Below the pieces are notes generated by a model. It saw nothing but the letters and a program-made list of their open reading frames with translations, made no database searches and was not told where the DNA came from. From assembly GCA_964345695.1 (NCBI GenBank), contig CAYFSC010000108.1, positions 1 to 10,512 of the forward strand: DNA of 10,512 nt. Reading direction: 5' to 3'. The stretch comes from CAYFSC01 sp964345695 (GTDB lineage: Bacteria; Bacteroidota; Rhodothermia; Rhodothermales; Salinibacteraceae). Position numbers and translations under genes: made by a program. Every line of letters begins with the position of its first letter. Positions within the stretch are counted from its first letter, which is position 1. This document shows positions 1 to 8,110 of this stretch, piece after piece.

Positions 1-31
1 CGCATCACGTACTGTGTATCATTCCTTGTTT

Positions 32-1228
32 TCATGCGAACACACCGTTCTTTTGGCGCTCGGAGGCGGGGGTTCGGCTCTTGACCTGGCGCGAAATGTT
101 GAGCAGCACGCCCGCCATGACGCCGTTGGCCAGCATCGAGGTGCCGCCGTACGACACGAACGGCATGGGCAGACCCGTCACGGGAAGCAGTCCGCACGCG
201 ACGCCGGCATGCACGAGGCCGTACATTACGATCAGCGTCGTAAAGCCAACCGCGAGGAAGAGGCCCAGCGGATCGGGCGCGTCGCGGGCGATGCGCAGGT
301 AGCCGCGGAAAAGCAGCACGCAGAACCCGAACAGCAGCCCCAAGGCCCCGAAGATGCCGTACTCTTCGGCGATGATGGCAAAGATAAAGTCGTTGTACGG
401 CGCCGGGAGGAAGTCGCGCTGCACGCTCTTGCCCGGCCCTTGCCCGGTGAGCCCGCCCATGGCGAAGGCGATGCGCGCCTGCTGTGCTTGGTAGCCCTCG
501 CCACGCGCGTTCATCACGTGCGTCGAGTCGGTGTGTGCGAACATCTTCACGCCGAGGTACGACTCGATGCGCGCCGCGCGGTGCGGCGAACTGGCGATCA
601 GACCGCCGGCGAGCACCGTGCCGACCAGGCCGAGGCTTACGATCTGCCCAAAGCTGACGCGGCCCACGAAGCCCATCAGCATGACGGTCAGCAGGACGAC
701 CACCGAAGTCGACAGATCGTCGAGTCCGATAAGTCCCACGGTTCCGAAGGCCCACACGAGAATCGGGAGGAACGTGCGCGTGAAGCTCTTCACGTACTCC
801 TGTTTCTGTGCGAGGAGGACCGCCACGTAGAAGACCAGCGCAACGCGTGCCAGATCGGACGGCTGGAAGGCCATGCCGCCGATGCGAAGCCAGCGATCGG
901 CCCCTGGTGTGAAGAAGCCCGTTCCCTTGACGGCGATCAGCAGGCCGAGCGCGAGGAGCAGCCCAAACCGGCTCCACCGGGCGAGCGTCCGGTAGTCGAT
1001 GAGGCTGACGACGCCCATGGCCCCGAGGGCCACCGTCATGCGCATCACGTGCCGCCCGAGGAACACCTCCGGCGTCGTCCCGGCCCGCACCTCCGCCAGG
1101 TAGGTGACCGCGCTGTACACGGCCACCACGCCCATCGCCGACAGGGCCAGCACGACCCAGATGACGTACTTGTCCGCTGGCGCGCGGCTGCGGAGCGTAT
1201 CGGTAAGTGCAGTGAGGAAGGAAGGCAT
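32..1228 (-). CDS. ftsW: FtsW, septal peptidoglycan glycosyltransferase (SEDS family)
   Basis: FtsW is the integral membrane SEDS polymerase that links lipid II into glycan strands at the division septum, working as a pair with FtsI. The 398-residue protein has about ten hydrophobic segments. Counting from the ATG at 1228, it shows the SEDS signatures GADRWLRIGG (about 109-118, followed by FQPSDLARV), GLTGQGPGKS (about 259-268), and DFLPAPYNDFIFAIIAEEYG (about 272-291), which contains the conserved Asp (about 280) expected for catalysis. LPVTGLPMPFVSYGGTSM (about 348-365) is the classic C-terminal FtsW/RodA block. The position in the dcw cluster after murD, and the PYNDFIFAIIAEE form, favour FtsW over RodA. 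A GTG at 1264 would add 12 residues (MSAAVHSTRSIS) and cannot be excluded. The gap to murD is 66 or 30 bases depending on the start. The stop TGA is at 32-34, so the 3' end is complete. Confidence 0.95.
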   Translation of the reverse strand: MPSFLTALTDTLRSRAPADKYVIWVVLALSAMGVVAVYSAVTYLAEVRAGTTPEVFLGRHVMRMTVALGAMGVVSLIDYRTLARWSRFGLLLALGLLIAVKGTGFFTPGADRWLRIGGMAFQPSDLARVALVFYVAVLLAQKQEYVKSFTRTFLPILVWAFGTVGLIGLDDLSTSVVVLLTVMLMGFVGRVSFGQIVSLGLVGTVLAGGLIASSPHRAARIESYLGVKMFAHTDSTHVMNARGEGYQAQQARIAFAMGGLTGQGPGKSVQRDFLPAPYNDFIFAIIAEEYGIFGALGLLFGFCVLLFRGYLRIARDAPDPLGLFLAVGFTTLIVMYGLVHAGVACGLLPVTGLPMPFVSYGGTSMLANGVMAGVLLNISRQVKSRTPASERQKNGVFA

Positions 1229-1294
1229 GGAAATCGAGCGTGTAGAGTGCACGGCCGCCGACACGGCTTCGGCGGCTCGGGGAAATCCGTGGTC

Positions 1295-2674
1295 TTATAG
1301 GTTGTTCACCAGTCGTCGGAAGGTGTCGCCGCGCTCTTCGTAGCTTTCGTACATGTCGAAGGAGGCACACGCCGGGCTCAGGAGCACCACGTCGCCGGGA
1401 GCGGCCGCCTTGCGGGCCTTCTCCAGGGTTTCTTCCATCGAGGCGGCGCGCATTCGCGAGGCGGCTTCGGCCCCAAGTTCGCGATGCACCTTGTCGGCAC
1501 TCTCGCCGATGGCAATGACGGCACGGACGTTCTCGCGGACGAGCGGCTTGAGCGCGGCGTAGTCGTTGCCCTTGTCGCGGCCCCCGGCGATCAGCACGAG
1601 GGGCCGGTCGAAGCTCTTCAATGCGTACCAGACGGCCTTGACGTTCGTCGCTTTCGAGTCGTTGACGTAGGTGACTCCGTGAAGCGTGCGCACCGATTCC
1701 AGGCGATGCGGCACGCCGTCGAACGTCTGCAGGCCCTTCCGAATCGCACCACGGGGCACGCCCATGACTCGGGCCGCCACGGCGACAGCCATCGCGTTGT
1801 AGCGGTTGTGCGGCCCCGGAAGCGCCAGGGTGTCGACCGGCATCAATGGCCCGTCGTCGGCCCCGGCGCGCAGGACCAGCGCCTCGTCCTGCACGAACGC
1901 CCCGGCCTCCAAAGGCTCGTCCTGGCTGATGCCCAGGGCCCGGAATGTGCGTTTTTGGGTCTGCATCGTCACGTACTCGCGGACGAGCCGATCGTCGTGA
2001 TTGTAGACGACGACATCGCCCTTTTCTTGATTGCGAAAGATGTTGAATTTGGCCTGCGCGTAGGCGTTGAAGTCGTGGTCGTAGCGATTCAGATGATCCG
2101 GTGTAATGTTGAGCAGCACGCTCACGCGGGGATGAAACGTGTCGACGTGGTCGAGCTGGAAGCTGGACACCTCCAGCACCACGATGTCGGTCGGCCGGGC
2201 ATCGAGCACGTAGTCGGAAAACGGATAGCCGATGTTGCCGGCCACGATAACGCCGCGGTCGGCATCATTGGCATGCGCCGTGCGGAAAACGTGTCCGGCG
2301 AGGCTCGTCGTGGTTGTCTTGCCGTTCGTGCCGGTGATGGCCACGATCGGCGCCTCGCAGAACCAGGTCGCCGCCTCGATTTCCGAGTAAATATCGAGTC
2401 CGGCCCGCCGCGCCTGGCGGACGACGTTCGCCTGCGTCGGCACGCCGGGGCTGACCACCATGAAGTCGGCCTCGAAGGCGCGGGTGGTGTGGCCGTCGAA
2501 CTCGTAGTCGATGCCGGCCTCCTCGAGGGTGGCTTCGAGGCCGCGTGCCGGCGGTTCGCGTTCCGTCAGAAACACCTCCGCGCCGACGTTCACCAGAAGC
2601 CGCGCAACGGCCCGTCCGCTCCGGGCCCCGCCCACGACGGTGGCCTTCTTGCCTTGAACGTTCGAAGGGTCCAT
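1295..2674 (-). CDS. murD: MurD, UDP-N-acetylmuramoyl-L-alanine:D-glutamate ligase
   Basis: MurD is a cytoplasmic ATP-dependent Mur ligase that adds D-glutamate to UDP-MurNAc-L-Ala. From the ATG at 2674 the product is 459 residues, close to the family norm of about 450. The N-terminal Rossmann-like domain begins KKATVVGGARSG. The ATP-binding loop GTNGKTTTT is at about 115-123. The central block EVSSFQLD ... LLNITPDHLNRYDHDF ... AYAQAKFNIF (about 168-213) includes the Lys expected to be carbamylated (AKFNIF). The C-terminal domain has GVPHRLE (about 320-326), YVNDSKATN (about 336-344) and LLSPACASFDMYESYEERGD (about 431-450), which are diagnostic for MurD rather than MurC, E or F. An upstream in-frame ATG at 2722 would add 16 residues lacking family similarity. 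The gap to mraY is 116 bases and contains short tandem repeats. The stop TAA is at 1295-1297. Confidence 0.96.
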   Translation of the reverse strand: MDPSNVQGKKATVVGGARSGRAVARLLVNVGAEVFLTEREPPARGLEATLEEAGIDYEFDGHTTRAFEADFMVVSPGVPTQANVVRQARRAGLDIYSEIEAATWFCEAPIVAITGTNGKTTTTSLAGHVFRTAHANDADRGVIVAGNIGYPFSDYVLDARPTDIVVLEVSSFQLDHVDTFHPRVSVLLNITPDHLNRYDHDFNAYAQAKFNIFRNQEKGDVVVYNHDDRLVREYVTMQTQKRTFRALGISQDEPLEAGAFVQDEALVLRAGADDGPLMPVDTLALPGPHNRYNAMAVAVAARVMGVPRGAIRKGLQTFDGVPHRLESVRTLHGVTYVNDSKATNVKAVWYALKSFDRPLVLIAGGRDKGNDYAALKPLVRENVRAVIAIGESADKVHRELGAEAASRMRAASMEETLEKARKAAAPGDVVLLSPACASFDMYESYEERGDTFRRLVNNL

Positions 2675-2753
2675 TTCGCTGTGCGTCGTGATGGCCGGAG
2701 ACGGCGTCGTGCGGGGGCACATGAGAGGGCGGGCGCATGGATATTCGGGGGGT

Positions 2754-2812
2754 CGCGCGTCTGCTTCCGCGCGTCTGTCGATGCGGAGCGTCAGCGGATG
2801 CGGAGCGTCAGC
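2754..2812. repeat. Two adjacent short tandem duplications at the mraY-murD junction
   Basis: The 10-mer CGCGCGTCTG occurs at 2754-2763 and again at 2768-2777 (period 14). Immediately beyond it, the 15-mer ATGCGGAGCGTCAGC occurs at 2781-2795 and 2798-2812 (period 17, with 16 of 17 unit bases equal). The second pair spans the end of mraY, and the mraY stop codon (2791-2793) lies in one copy. Such back-to-back imperfect direct repeats are typical of replication slippage products. No regulatory function is evident. Confidence 0.8.
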
Positions 2813-3948
2813 AGGGCGGCGATGACAGTGACGGCGGTAACGATCCAGAAGCGGGTCACGATTTTGGCCTCGTGCACGCCGTTCGCTTCGTAGTGATGAT
2901 GCAGGGGCGCCATCTTGAAGATGCGCTGCCCGGTGCCGGTGCGCCGGCGTGTGTACTTGAAGTAGCCCGTCTGCAGAATGACCGACAGGGCCTCGGCGAA
3001 GTACACGACGCCGAGCAGCGGGAGCAGCAGCTCCTTGCGCACCATGAGCGTCATCGTGCCGACCGCCGCGCCAAGCGCGAGGGCTCCGGTATCACCCATA
3101 AAGACGGACGCCGGGTAGCCATTGTACCACAGAAATCCGAGGCAGGCCGATGCCATCGCCGCGCCAAACACCGTCAGCTCGCCCGTACCGGGCAGGTACA
3201 TCACGTTCAGGAACGATGCAAAATTGACGTTGCCCGAGATGTACGCCAGGGCGACGAGGCCGAGCGACACGAAGGCCGTGACGCCCGTCGTCAGCCCGTC
3301 CAGCCCGTCGGTAATGTTGACGGCGTTGGAGACGGCAGTCATGATGAACACCGCGACCGGGAGGTAAATCAGCCAGCCGAGGTCCGCGCCCTCGGTCCAG
3401 TGTTGAAAGAGGTCATAGTCTAGAACTTTGTTTTTGAGGAAGGGAACGAAGGTGAGCGAATTGTACTCGGCAAAGGCGGGCGAGAAGTAGAGCACGCCGC
3501 CCACGGCGAGGCCCACAATGACCTGGGCCGCGATTTTGTAGCGAGGCGCAAGCCCCTCTTTCTGTTTGAGGACCGTTTTGATGTAGTCGTCGGCAAACCC
3601 GACCGCCCCCATCCACGCCGTTGCGGCCATCGCGAGGATCACGTACGTTTTCGTGATGGCGCCCCACAGCAGCGTCGCGCCGAGCATCGACAGGAGGATG
3701 ATGAGGCCGCCCATCGTGGGAGTGCCGGCCTTGTGTGCGTGGCTGACGACCCCCGCCGCCTCGCCCTCCCGCACCTGCTCGCCGAGCTGCTGGCGCTCCA
3801 GCCATCGGATGATGCCGCGTCCTGCCACCAGCGCAATGATCAGCGCCGTCATGGCCGCCAGCGCCGCACGCACGGTGATGAACTGAATCACCTGAAAGCC
3901 CGGCGGCTGGTACTGCTGCTCTAAGTAGCTGATGAGGTAATACAGCAT
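2791..3948 (-). CDS. mraY: MraY, phospho-N-acetylmuramoyl-pentapeptide transferase
   Basis: MraY is an integral membrane enzyme that transfers phospho-MurNAc-pentapeptide from UDP to undecaprenyl phosphate, making lipid I on the inner face of the membrane. The ATG at 3948 gives 385 residues beginning MLYYLISYLEQQYQPPGFQV, the usual MraY N-terminus. An in-frame extension to 4038 (30 residues, Pro/Ser rich) does not resemble the family and is left out. Visible signatures are GTPTMGG (about 75-81), the acidic pair in FADDYIK (Asp120, Asp121) needed for Mg2+ and catalysis, NAVNITDGLDGLTTG (about 208-222), FMGDTGALALG with the conserved Asp at about 286, and the PLHHHYE His block (about 348-354). 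About ten transmembrane segments are expected. It is preceded directly by murE with no murF, the Bacteroidota arrangement. The C-terminus LRIR-stop matches the usual family end, although a 17-bp duplication begins there. Confidence 0.96.
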   Translation of the reverse strand: MLYYLISYLEQQYQPPGFQVIQFITVRAALAAMTALIIALVAGRGIIRWLERQQLGEQVREGEAAGVVSHAHKAGTPTMGGLIILLSMLGATLLWGAITKTYVILAMAATAWMGAVGFADDYIKTVLKQKEGLAPRYKIAAQVIVGLAVGGVLYFSPAFAEYNSLTFVPFLKNKVLDYDLFQHWTEGADLGWLIYLPVAVFIMTAVSNAVNITDGLDGLTTGVTAFVSLGLVALAYISGNVNFASFLNVMYLPGTGELTVFGAAMASACLGFLWYNGYPASVFMGDTGALALGAAVGTMTLMVRKELLLPLLGVVYFAEALSVILQTGYFKYTRRRTGTGQRIFKMAPLHHHYEANGVHEAKIVTRFWIVTAVTVIAALLTLRIR

Positions 3949-3975
3949 CGCGTCGCTGTGCTCCGCGGGTTGGAC

Positions 3976-4041
3976 GGATGGATGCGTGGAGAGGTAGGTG
4001 CACGGAGGCGCAATTCTTCTCTTCCTCCATCCCTCCACCCC
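3976..4041 (-). other. murE-mraY gap with purine-rich, possible G-quadruplex or hairpin segment
   Basis: The 99-base gap between murE and mraY has a strongly biased segment. On the coding (minus) strand, GGGGTGGAGGGATGGAGG (4041 down to 4024) starts seven bases after the murE stop codon and contains at least four GG runs, enough for a two-tier G-quadruplex. The same stretch is complementary in pieces to the rest of the gap: CTCCAC 4033-4038 with GTGGAG 3986-3991, CCATCC 4027-4032 with GGATGG 3976-3981, and CCTCC 4024-4028 with GGAGG 4004-4008. These pairings are mutually exclusive or crossed. Whether any of this forms in the RNA is inference. Confidence 0.35.
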
Positions 4042-4047
4042 TGAACG

Positions 4048-5601
4048 TCAGTGCTGAGCACCGAAGTAGGTTTGTGCAATTTTTCGGTCGTCGAAGGCTC
4101 GTTTTTCGGTGCCGATGGTCTGGTACGTTTCATGGCCCTTGCCGGCAAGGAGCACGATGTCGCCCGGGGCGCACTGCTCGGCGGCGGTACGGATGGCGGC
4201 CTCGCGGTCCACGATCCACTGGGCGTCGCTCGGCCGGTCCATGCCGCGCCGGATGTCGTTCATGATGCCCTCGGGATCTTCGGATCGCGGATTGTCGCTG
4301 GTAACGAGGATGCGGTCGGCGTAGTATTCGGCGACGGTGCCCATGACGCGGCGCTTCGAGCGGTCGCGGTCGCCGCCGCAGCCGAAGAGGCACCACAGCG
4401 TCGCGTCCTCGTCGGCGGTCGCCGCGATGGCCTGCAGGATGTTCTCTAGGGCATCCGGCGTGTGTGCGTAGTCGACGACGACGGTCGTGCCGTCGCCGAA
4501 CCGCAGCGTCTCGAAGCGGCCGGGCACGGGAGGCGCCTCGGACAGCGCGTCCAGCACCGCCTCGGCGTCGTACCCGAGCGCGCGTCCGGTTCCGTAGGCC
4601 GCCGCCAGGTTGTATGCGTTGAAGCGTCCCGCCAGGCGGAAGGACCGCTCGTGGCCGTCCACGTCAAGGCGTAACCCGTCGATGGTGCTTTTGAGGACGC
4701 GAACCGGCACGTCGGCAATGGTGCGGAGCCCGTACGTCATGATCTGCGCGCGGGTGTCCTCCACCATCGCCGGAGCGGCCTCGTCGTCGGCGTTGACGAT
4801 GGCGGTGGCCTCGGCTGCCAGGCCGTCGAAGAGCTGCTTTTTGGCGTTCCGGTAGTCGGCGGTCGACTCGTGGTAGTCGAGGTGGTCCGACGTGAGGTTC
4901 GTAAACACCGCCACCCCGTAGTCCACCGTGTGGACGCGCTCCTGGTCAAGCGCATGCGAGGACACCTCCATGGCGCAGGTCGTGCATCCGTCGTCCACCA
5001 TCCGGCGGAAGGTGCGGTGCAGTTCCAGCGGCCCAGGGGTCGTCAGCGTGGCGTTGGTGGCGACGACGCCGGTGCGCACCTCCACCGTGCTAAGAAGACC
5101 GGTCGGCTCGCCGAGGGCGTCCATCATGTGGTGCACAAGGAAGGCAACGGTCGTTTTCCCGTTGGTGCCCGTGACGCCCATCACACGCAGCTCCTCAGCC
5201 GGGTTGCCGTAGAACTCTGCGGCCAGCTCGGCGAGTGCGCGGCGCGTGTTGGTAACGCGGACGAACAGGGTGTCCGGAAAGCGGGTGCGGGCATCGTCCG
5301 GCATCGTTTCGCAGACGACGATCTGCGCGCCGTTCTGAATCGCATTGTCAATGAACGAGTGGCCGTCTGCCTCGGTGCCACGGACGGCGATGAATCCGCC
5401 GCCGACGCGCACCTTTCGGCTGTCGTCGGCCAGGTGGTCCACATGCACGTGGTTCGGACCGGGCGCCTCTTTCCCGAATCGGACTGCGCCGAGGAGGTCG
5501 GCGTCCTGCAGGCGCTGCCGCAGCTGCATCCACGGCACGGAGCGCCCGTTGCGGGCAGAAGCACGCGGGGTGCGCCTCGATGGCGAGACATCGTCCGGCA
5601 T
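4048..5601 (-). CDS. murE: MurE, UDP-MurNAc-tripeptide synthetase (meso-diaminopimelate adding)
   Basis: MurE is the cytoplasmic ATP-dependent ligase that adds the third stem-peptide residue to UDP-MurNAc-L-Ala-D-Glu. The 517-residue product has the N-terminal substrate domain (DSRKVRVGGGFIAVRG, about 60-75), the ATP loop GTNGKTT (145-151), the TTPGPLELHRTFRRM and EVSSHALDQERV blocks (about 187-223), and FTNLTSDHLDYH followed by YRNAKKQLF (250-258) with the Lys (254) expected to be carbamylated. The C-terminal domain carries DNPRSE (436-441), the motif of meso-diaminopimelate-specific enzymes, and GKGHE (487-491). The first ~24 residues are polar and basic and not conserved. An internal ATG at 5529 (MQLRQRLQDADLL) is an alternative start, but the ATG at 5601 lies only 22 bases after ftsI and shares an upstream CCCTCT with ftsL. 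The stop TGA is at 4048-4050. Confidence 0.96.
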   Translation of the reverse strand: MPDDVSPSRRTPRASARNGRSVPWMQLRQRLQDADLLGAVRFGKEAPGPNHVHVDHLADDSRKVRVGGGFIAVRGTEADGHSFIDNAIQNGAQIVVCETMPDDARTRFPDTLFVRVTNTRRALAELAAEFYGNPAEELRVMGVTGTNGKTTVAFLVHHMMDALGEPTGLLSTVEVRTGVVATNATLTTPGPLELHRTFRRMVDDGCTTCAMEVSSHALDQERVHTVDYGVAVFTNLTSDHLDYHESTADYRNAKKQLFDGLAAEATAIVNADDEAAPAMVEDTRAQIMTYGLRTIADVPVRVLKSTIDGLRLDVDGHERSFRLAGRFNAYNLAAAYGTGRALGYDAEAVLDALSEAPPVPGRFETLRFGDGTTVVVDYAHTPDALENILQAIAATADEDATLWCLFGCGGDRDRSKRRVMGTVAEYYADRILVTSDNPRSEDPEGIMNDIRRGMDRPSDAQWIVDREAAIRTAAEQCAPGDIVLLAGKGHETYQTIGTEKRAFDDRKIAQTYFGAQH

Positions 5602-5623
5602 GGTTCAGAGGGTTTGTGAAGGA

Positions 5624-7573
5624 TCAATCGGTCCCCGTCAGGGTGACGCGGGCGGGGAGCAGCGCTCCGGCCGAGGGCGTCTGTGCCGTCACGGTTCCGG
5701 CGCCACGGAGCCGCACCTCGACGCCCCGGTCCTGCAGCCAGTGCACCGCGCGACGCGTGCTGAGGCCCACCAGGTTGGGCAGCGTCTCGGTGCTGTCTGT
5801 GGGCAGCTCGGTGCGCGCGACCGGCAAGGCGGCCGGCGCCGTGGGCGTCACTGCTGGGCGCGTGTCCGCGAGGCGGCGCCGCACCGTCGGAAACGTGCCG
5901 GCCCACCGCCGGGCAGTGCGCCGGAAGATGGGGGCGGCCACGGCTCCGCCGTACAGATTGGTTTTCGGGTCGCCGACCACCACGAGCAGCGCCACCGACG
6001 GATCGTCTGCCGGGAAGAAACCGACGAACGAGGCCCGCCCCAGCTCGCGGGAGTACCCACCGCCGCTCACTTTCAGGGCCGTACCTGTTTTGCCGGCGAC
6101 GCGCAGTCCCTCGACGCGCGCCGCGGTGGCCGTCCCCTCGTTGACCGCTTGCTCGAAGGCCGGCAGCAGGGTCCGGGCGGTTTCGGGCCGCAGGGCCCGG
6201 CGGATGGAATCAGGTTCGTTGTGCCACAGCGTCGTGCCGGTTATGCTCTCGCGCTGCTTCACCACGTAGGGCTTAACGAGCAGCCCGCCGTTGGCCAGCG
6301 TGCTGTAGGCAGCCAACAGTTGCAGCGGCGTGACGGCCACCTCATAGCCGATGCTCATGGAGGTGAGCGTCGTCTGGCTCCATGATGACGGCCGCTTGAG
6401 CGTCCCGTCGACCTCGCCCGGCAGGTCGATCCACGTCGGCTGCCCGAAGCCCAGGTTGCGCGCGTACTGGTAGAGCGTCCCTGGATCCAACTGCGCGGCG
6501 GTCTTGGCCATGCCGACGTTGCTCGACTTGGCAACGACCTCCCGGAAGGGAATCTTACCGTAGGCGTGCACATCCTTCATCGTGTGGCCGTGGAAGACCA
6601 CCCAGCCGTCGCCGGTGTCGACGGTGTCCGCCATCCCGACGATGTTCTGCTCGATGGCCGCCGCCGCACTGACGAGTTTGAAGGTCGACCCCGGCTCGAA
6701 GCGGTCGGTGATGGCACGGTTGCGCCGGGCGGCGCTGGGGAACGAACCGGGGCGGTTGGGATCGTAGGTCGGCACGTTGGCCATCGCCAGCACGGCACCG
6801 GTATTCGGATCCATGGCCACGGCGGTGCCCCACGACGCTCCCGTTTTCTTGACGCCGCGTCGCAGTTCGTCTTCCAGGGCGGCCTGGCGCACCAGGTCGA
6901 TCGTGAGGACCAGGTTGTCGCCGTGCTCAGGCTCGTCGACCGACCCGCCCACGAACGCCTTGATGCGCCCGCTCCGGTCGCGCTTCACGGCCCGATGGCC
7001 GGGCGTTCCCGTGAGGTGCTCGTCGTACGCCAGTTCCAGCCCCGCCAGCCCCTTGCCGTCGGCATCGACGTGGCCGAGGACGTGGGCCGCGGTCGTTCCG
7101 TGGTTGTAGCGGCGGTCGAAGCGCGGCGTCAGGATTATGCCCGGCACGTCCCAGCTCTGCACCTCCTCGTGCTGCTTCTCACTCAGCCCGCGATGCAGCA
7201 TGACGTACTGGCGACTGGGCCGCGTGCGGACGGTGCGCCGGAGGGTGGCCGCGGATCGCCCAGTAAGGGCTGCTGCGTTGTCATAGAAGGCCGCTGCGTT
7301 CTCTTCGAAGCCCTCCACCGTCGGGTCGAGCGCCAGATCGTAGGTGGCGGTGTTGATGGCGAGAGCACGTCCGGACCGGTCGAGAATGGCGCCGCGCATC
7401 GCCGGGATTTCTACCGTGGAGCGGGCCTGTTCGCGTCCGCGTTCCTGCAGCGCCCCGCCGTCCACCAGGACGATCCACAGGATCTGTCCCACCACCACGA
7501 CCGGCACGATGCTGAGCAGGCTCAGCACCATGTACATCCGGGTCCGTATTTGATCTCTGGGGCTCATGGTCAT
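5624..7573 (-). CDS. ftsI: FtsI/PBP3-type class B penicillin-binding protein with C-terminal PASTA domain
   Basis: This is the division-specific transpeptidase that cross-links septal peptidoglycan, anchored in the cytoplasmic membrane and partnered with FtsW and FtsL. The 649-residue protein has a short basic cytoplasmic tail and one transmembrane helix (about 13-36). A pedestal domain follows (AMRGAILDRSGRALA at about 58-72; YNHGTTAAHVLGHVD at about 156-170). The transpeptidase domain has all three active-site motifs: STFK (nucleophile Ser296, Lys299), SSN (350-352) and KTG (495-497, in AGKTGTAL). A Pro/Ala/Thr linker (about 570-595) leads to one PASTA repeat (LPNLVGLSTRRAVHWLQDRG onward, about 598-646). 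PASTA-tailed FtsI is common in Bacteroidota and in Gram-positives but absent from E. coli FtsI. ATG codons at 7573 and 7567 are both possible starts (MTMSPRD or MSPRD), and neither has a ribosome binding site. It follows the ftsL-like gene by 60 bases and precedes murE by 22. Confidence 0.95.
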   Translation of the reverse strand: MTMSPRDQIRTRMYMVLSLLSIVPVVVVGQILWIVLVDGGALQERGREQARSTVEIPAMRGAILDRSGRALAINTATYDLALDPTVEGFEENAAAFYDNAAALTGRSAATLRRTVRTRPSRQYVMLHRGLSEKQHEEVQSWDVPGIILTPRFDRRYNHGTTAAHVLGHVDADGKGLAGLELAYDEHLTGTPGHRAVKRDRSGRIKAFVGGSVDEPEHGDNLVLTIDLVRQAALEDELRRGVKKTGASWGTAVAMDPNTGAVLAMANVPTYDPNRPGSFPSAARRNRAITDRFEPGSTFKLVSAAAAIEQNIVGMADTVDTGDGWVVFHGHTMKDVHAYGKIPFREVVAKSSNVGMAKTAAQLDPGTLYQYARNLGFGQPTWIDLPGEVDGTLKRPSSWSQTTLTSMSIGYEVAVTPLQLLAAYSTLANGGLLVKPYVVKQRESITGTTLWHNEPDSIRRALRPETARTLLPAFEQAVNEGTATAARVEGLRVAGKTGTALKVSGGGYSRELGRASFVGFFPADDPSVALLVVVGDPKTNLYGGAVAAPIFRRTARRWAGTFPTVRRRLADTRPAVTPTAPAALPVARTELPTDSTETLPNLVGLSTRRAVHWLQDRGVEVRLRGAGTVTAQTPSAGALLPARVTLTGTD

Positions 7574-7633
7574 TTCGCGGTTCGAACGGCAGTCGTCAAG
7601 GGAAGCCGATCCGCATTCGATCTCTGAAGGTTG

Positions 7634-8110
7634 TCATTCGGCGACGATCGTGGGGCCGTAGCTGACGCTCTCGCGCAGGCCGAGTGCACGGGCGCGCTCG
7701 TAGATGACCGACGGGCCGGTCTTGCGGTCGAACGCTCCCTTCAAGCGGTTGTGCTTCAGATGCAGCGTCTGGTTGGCCGAGCGGGCGTCCTGCAGATCCG
7801 ACAGCAGCTGCTGCGTTGCGTGCACGTGCCCGACGTAAAGGGTGAACGCCGCCGCCAGACCGACGACGATCAGGGCAATGCGTGCCGTCGAGACGCTCCG
7901 CAGAAACGAGTCGTCTGGCTCGGTCGTCCGTGTACGCTTGTTCTTGGGCGGATCCAGGTCCGACCAGCTCGGCAGCGCAGTGCCGTGCCGCGTCCAACCG
8001 GTGCTCGACGACGTCTGCTCGGCTTCAGACCTCCGTCGTCGCTTTCGTTTCGACGTTGAGCGCCGACGAGAGCGTCGGCGACGTGTGGATCGGGATTGTG
8101 ATGTACTCAT
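7634..8110 (-). CDS. ftsL: FtsL-like bitopic division protein with Arg-rich N-terminus
   Basis: FtsL is a small single-pass protein that bridges FtsB/DivIC and FtsQ to the FtsWI pair and helps activate it. From the ATG at 8110 the product is 158 residues. It has a cytoplasmic N-terminal region of about 75 residues, with 15 Arg/Lys in the first 27. One transmembrane helix follows (about 76-96, ARIALIVVGLAAAFTLYVGH), then a periplasmic segment able to form a coiled coil (TQQLLSDLQDARSANQTLHL at about 99-118), ending IYERARALGLRES, a layout typical of FtsL C-termini. FtsL sequences are poorly conserved, so the call rests on topology plus position between rsmH and ftsI. An in-frame ATG at 8146 would add 12 residues (MSGAAPVQPSRT). 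The later start is preferred because CCCTCT lies six bases upstream, as at murE. The basic tail is unusually long and low in complexity. Confidence 0.82.
   Translation of the reverse strand: MSTSQSRSTRRRRSRRRSTSKRKRRRRSEAEQTSSSTGWTRHGTALPSWSDLDPPKNKRTRTTEPDDSFLRSVSTARIALIVVGLAAAFTLYVGHVHATQQLLSDLQDARSANQTLHLKHNRLKGAFDRKTGPSVIYERARALGLRESVSYGPTIVAE

Noticed and set aside
1..31. Start of a murG gene on the minus strand at the left edge (possible ATG at 3-5)
   Set aside because: murG is expected here from gene order, but only a few bases could belong to it, so no coding claim can be supported.
14..7627. Long plus-strand open frames opposite ftsW, murD, murE, ftsI (for example 14-1300, 1484-2893, 5345-6385, 6566-7627)
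   Set aside because: They mirror the codon pattern of high-GC genes on the other strand, are rich in Arg/His/Ala/Gly, lack any recognisable domain, and overlap genes with unambiguous family motifs.
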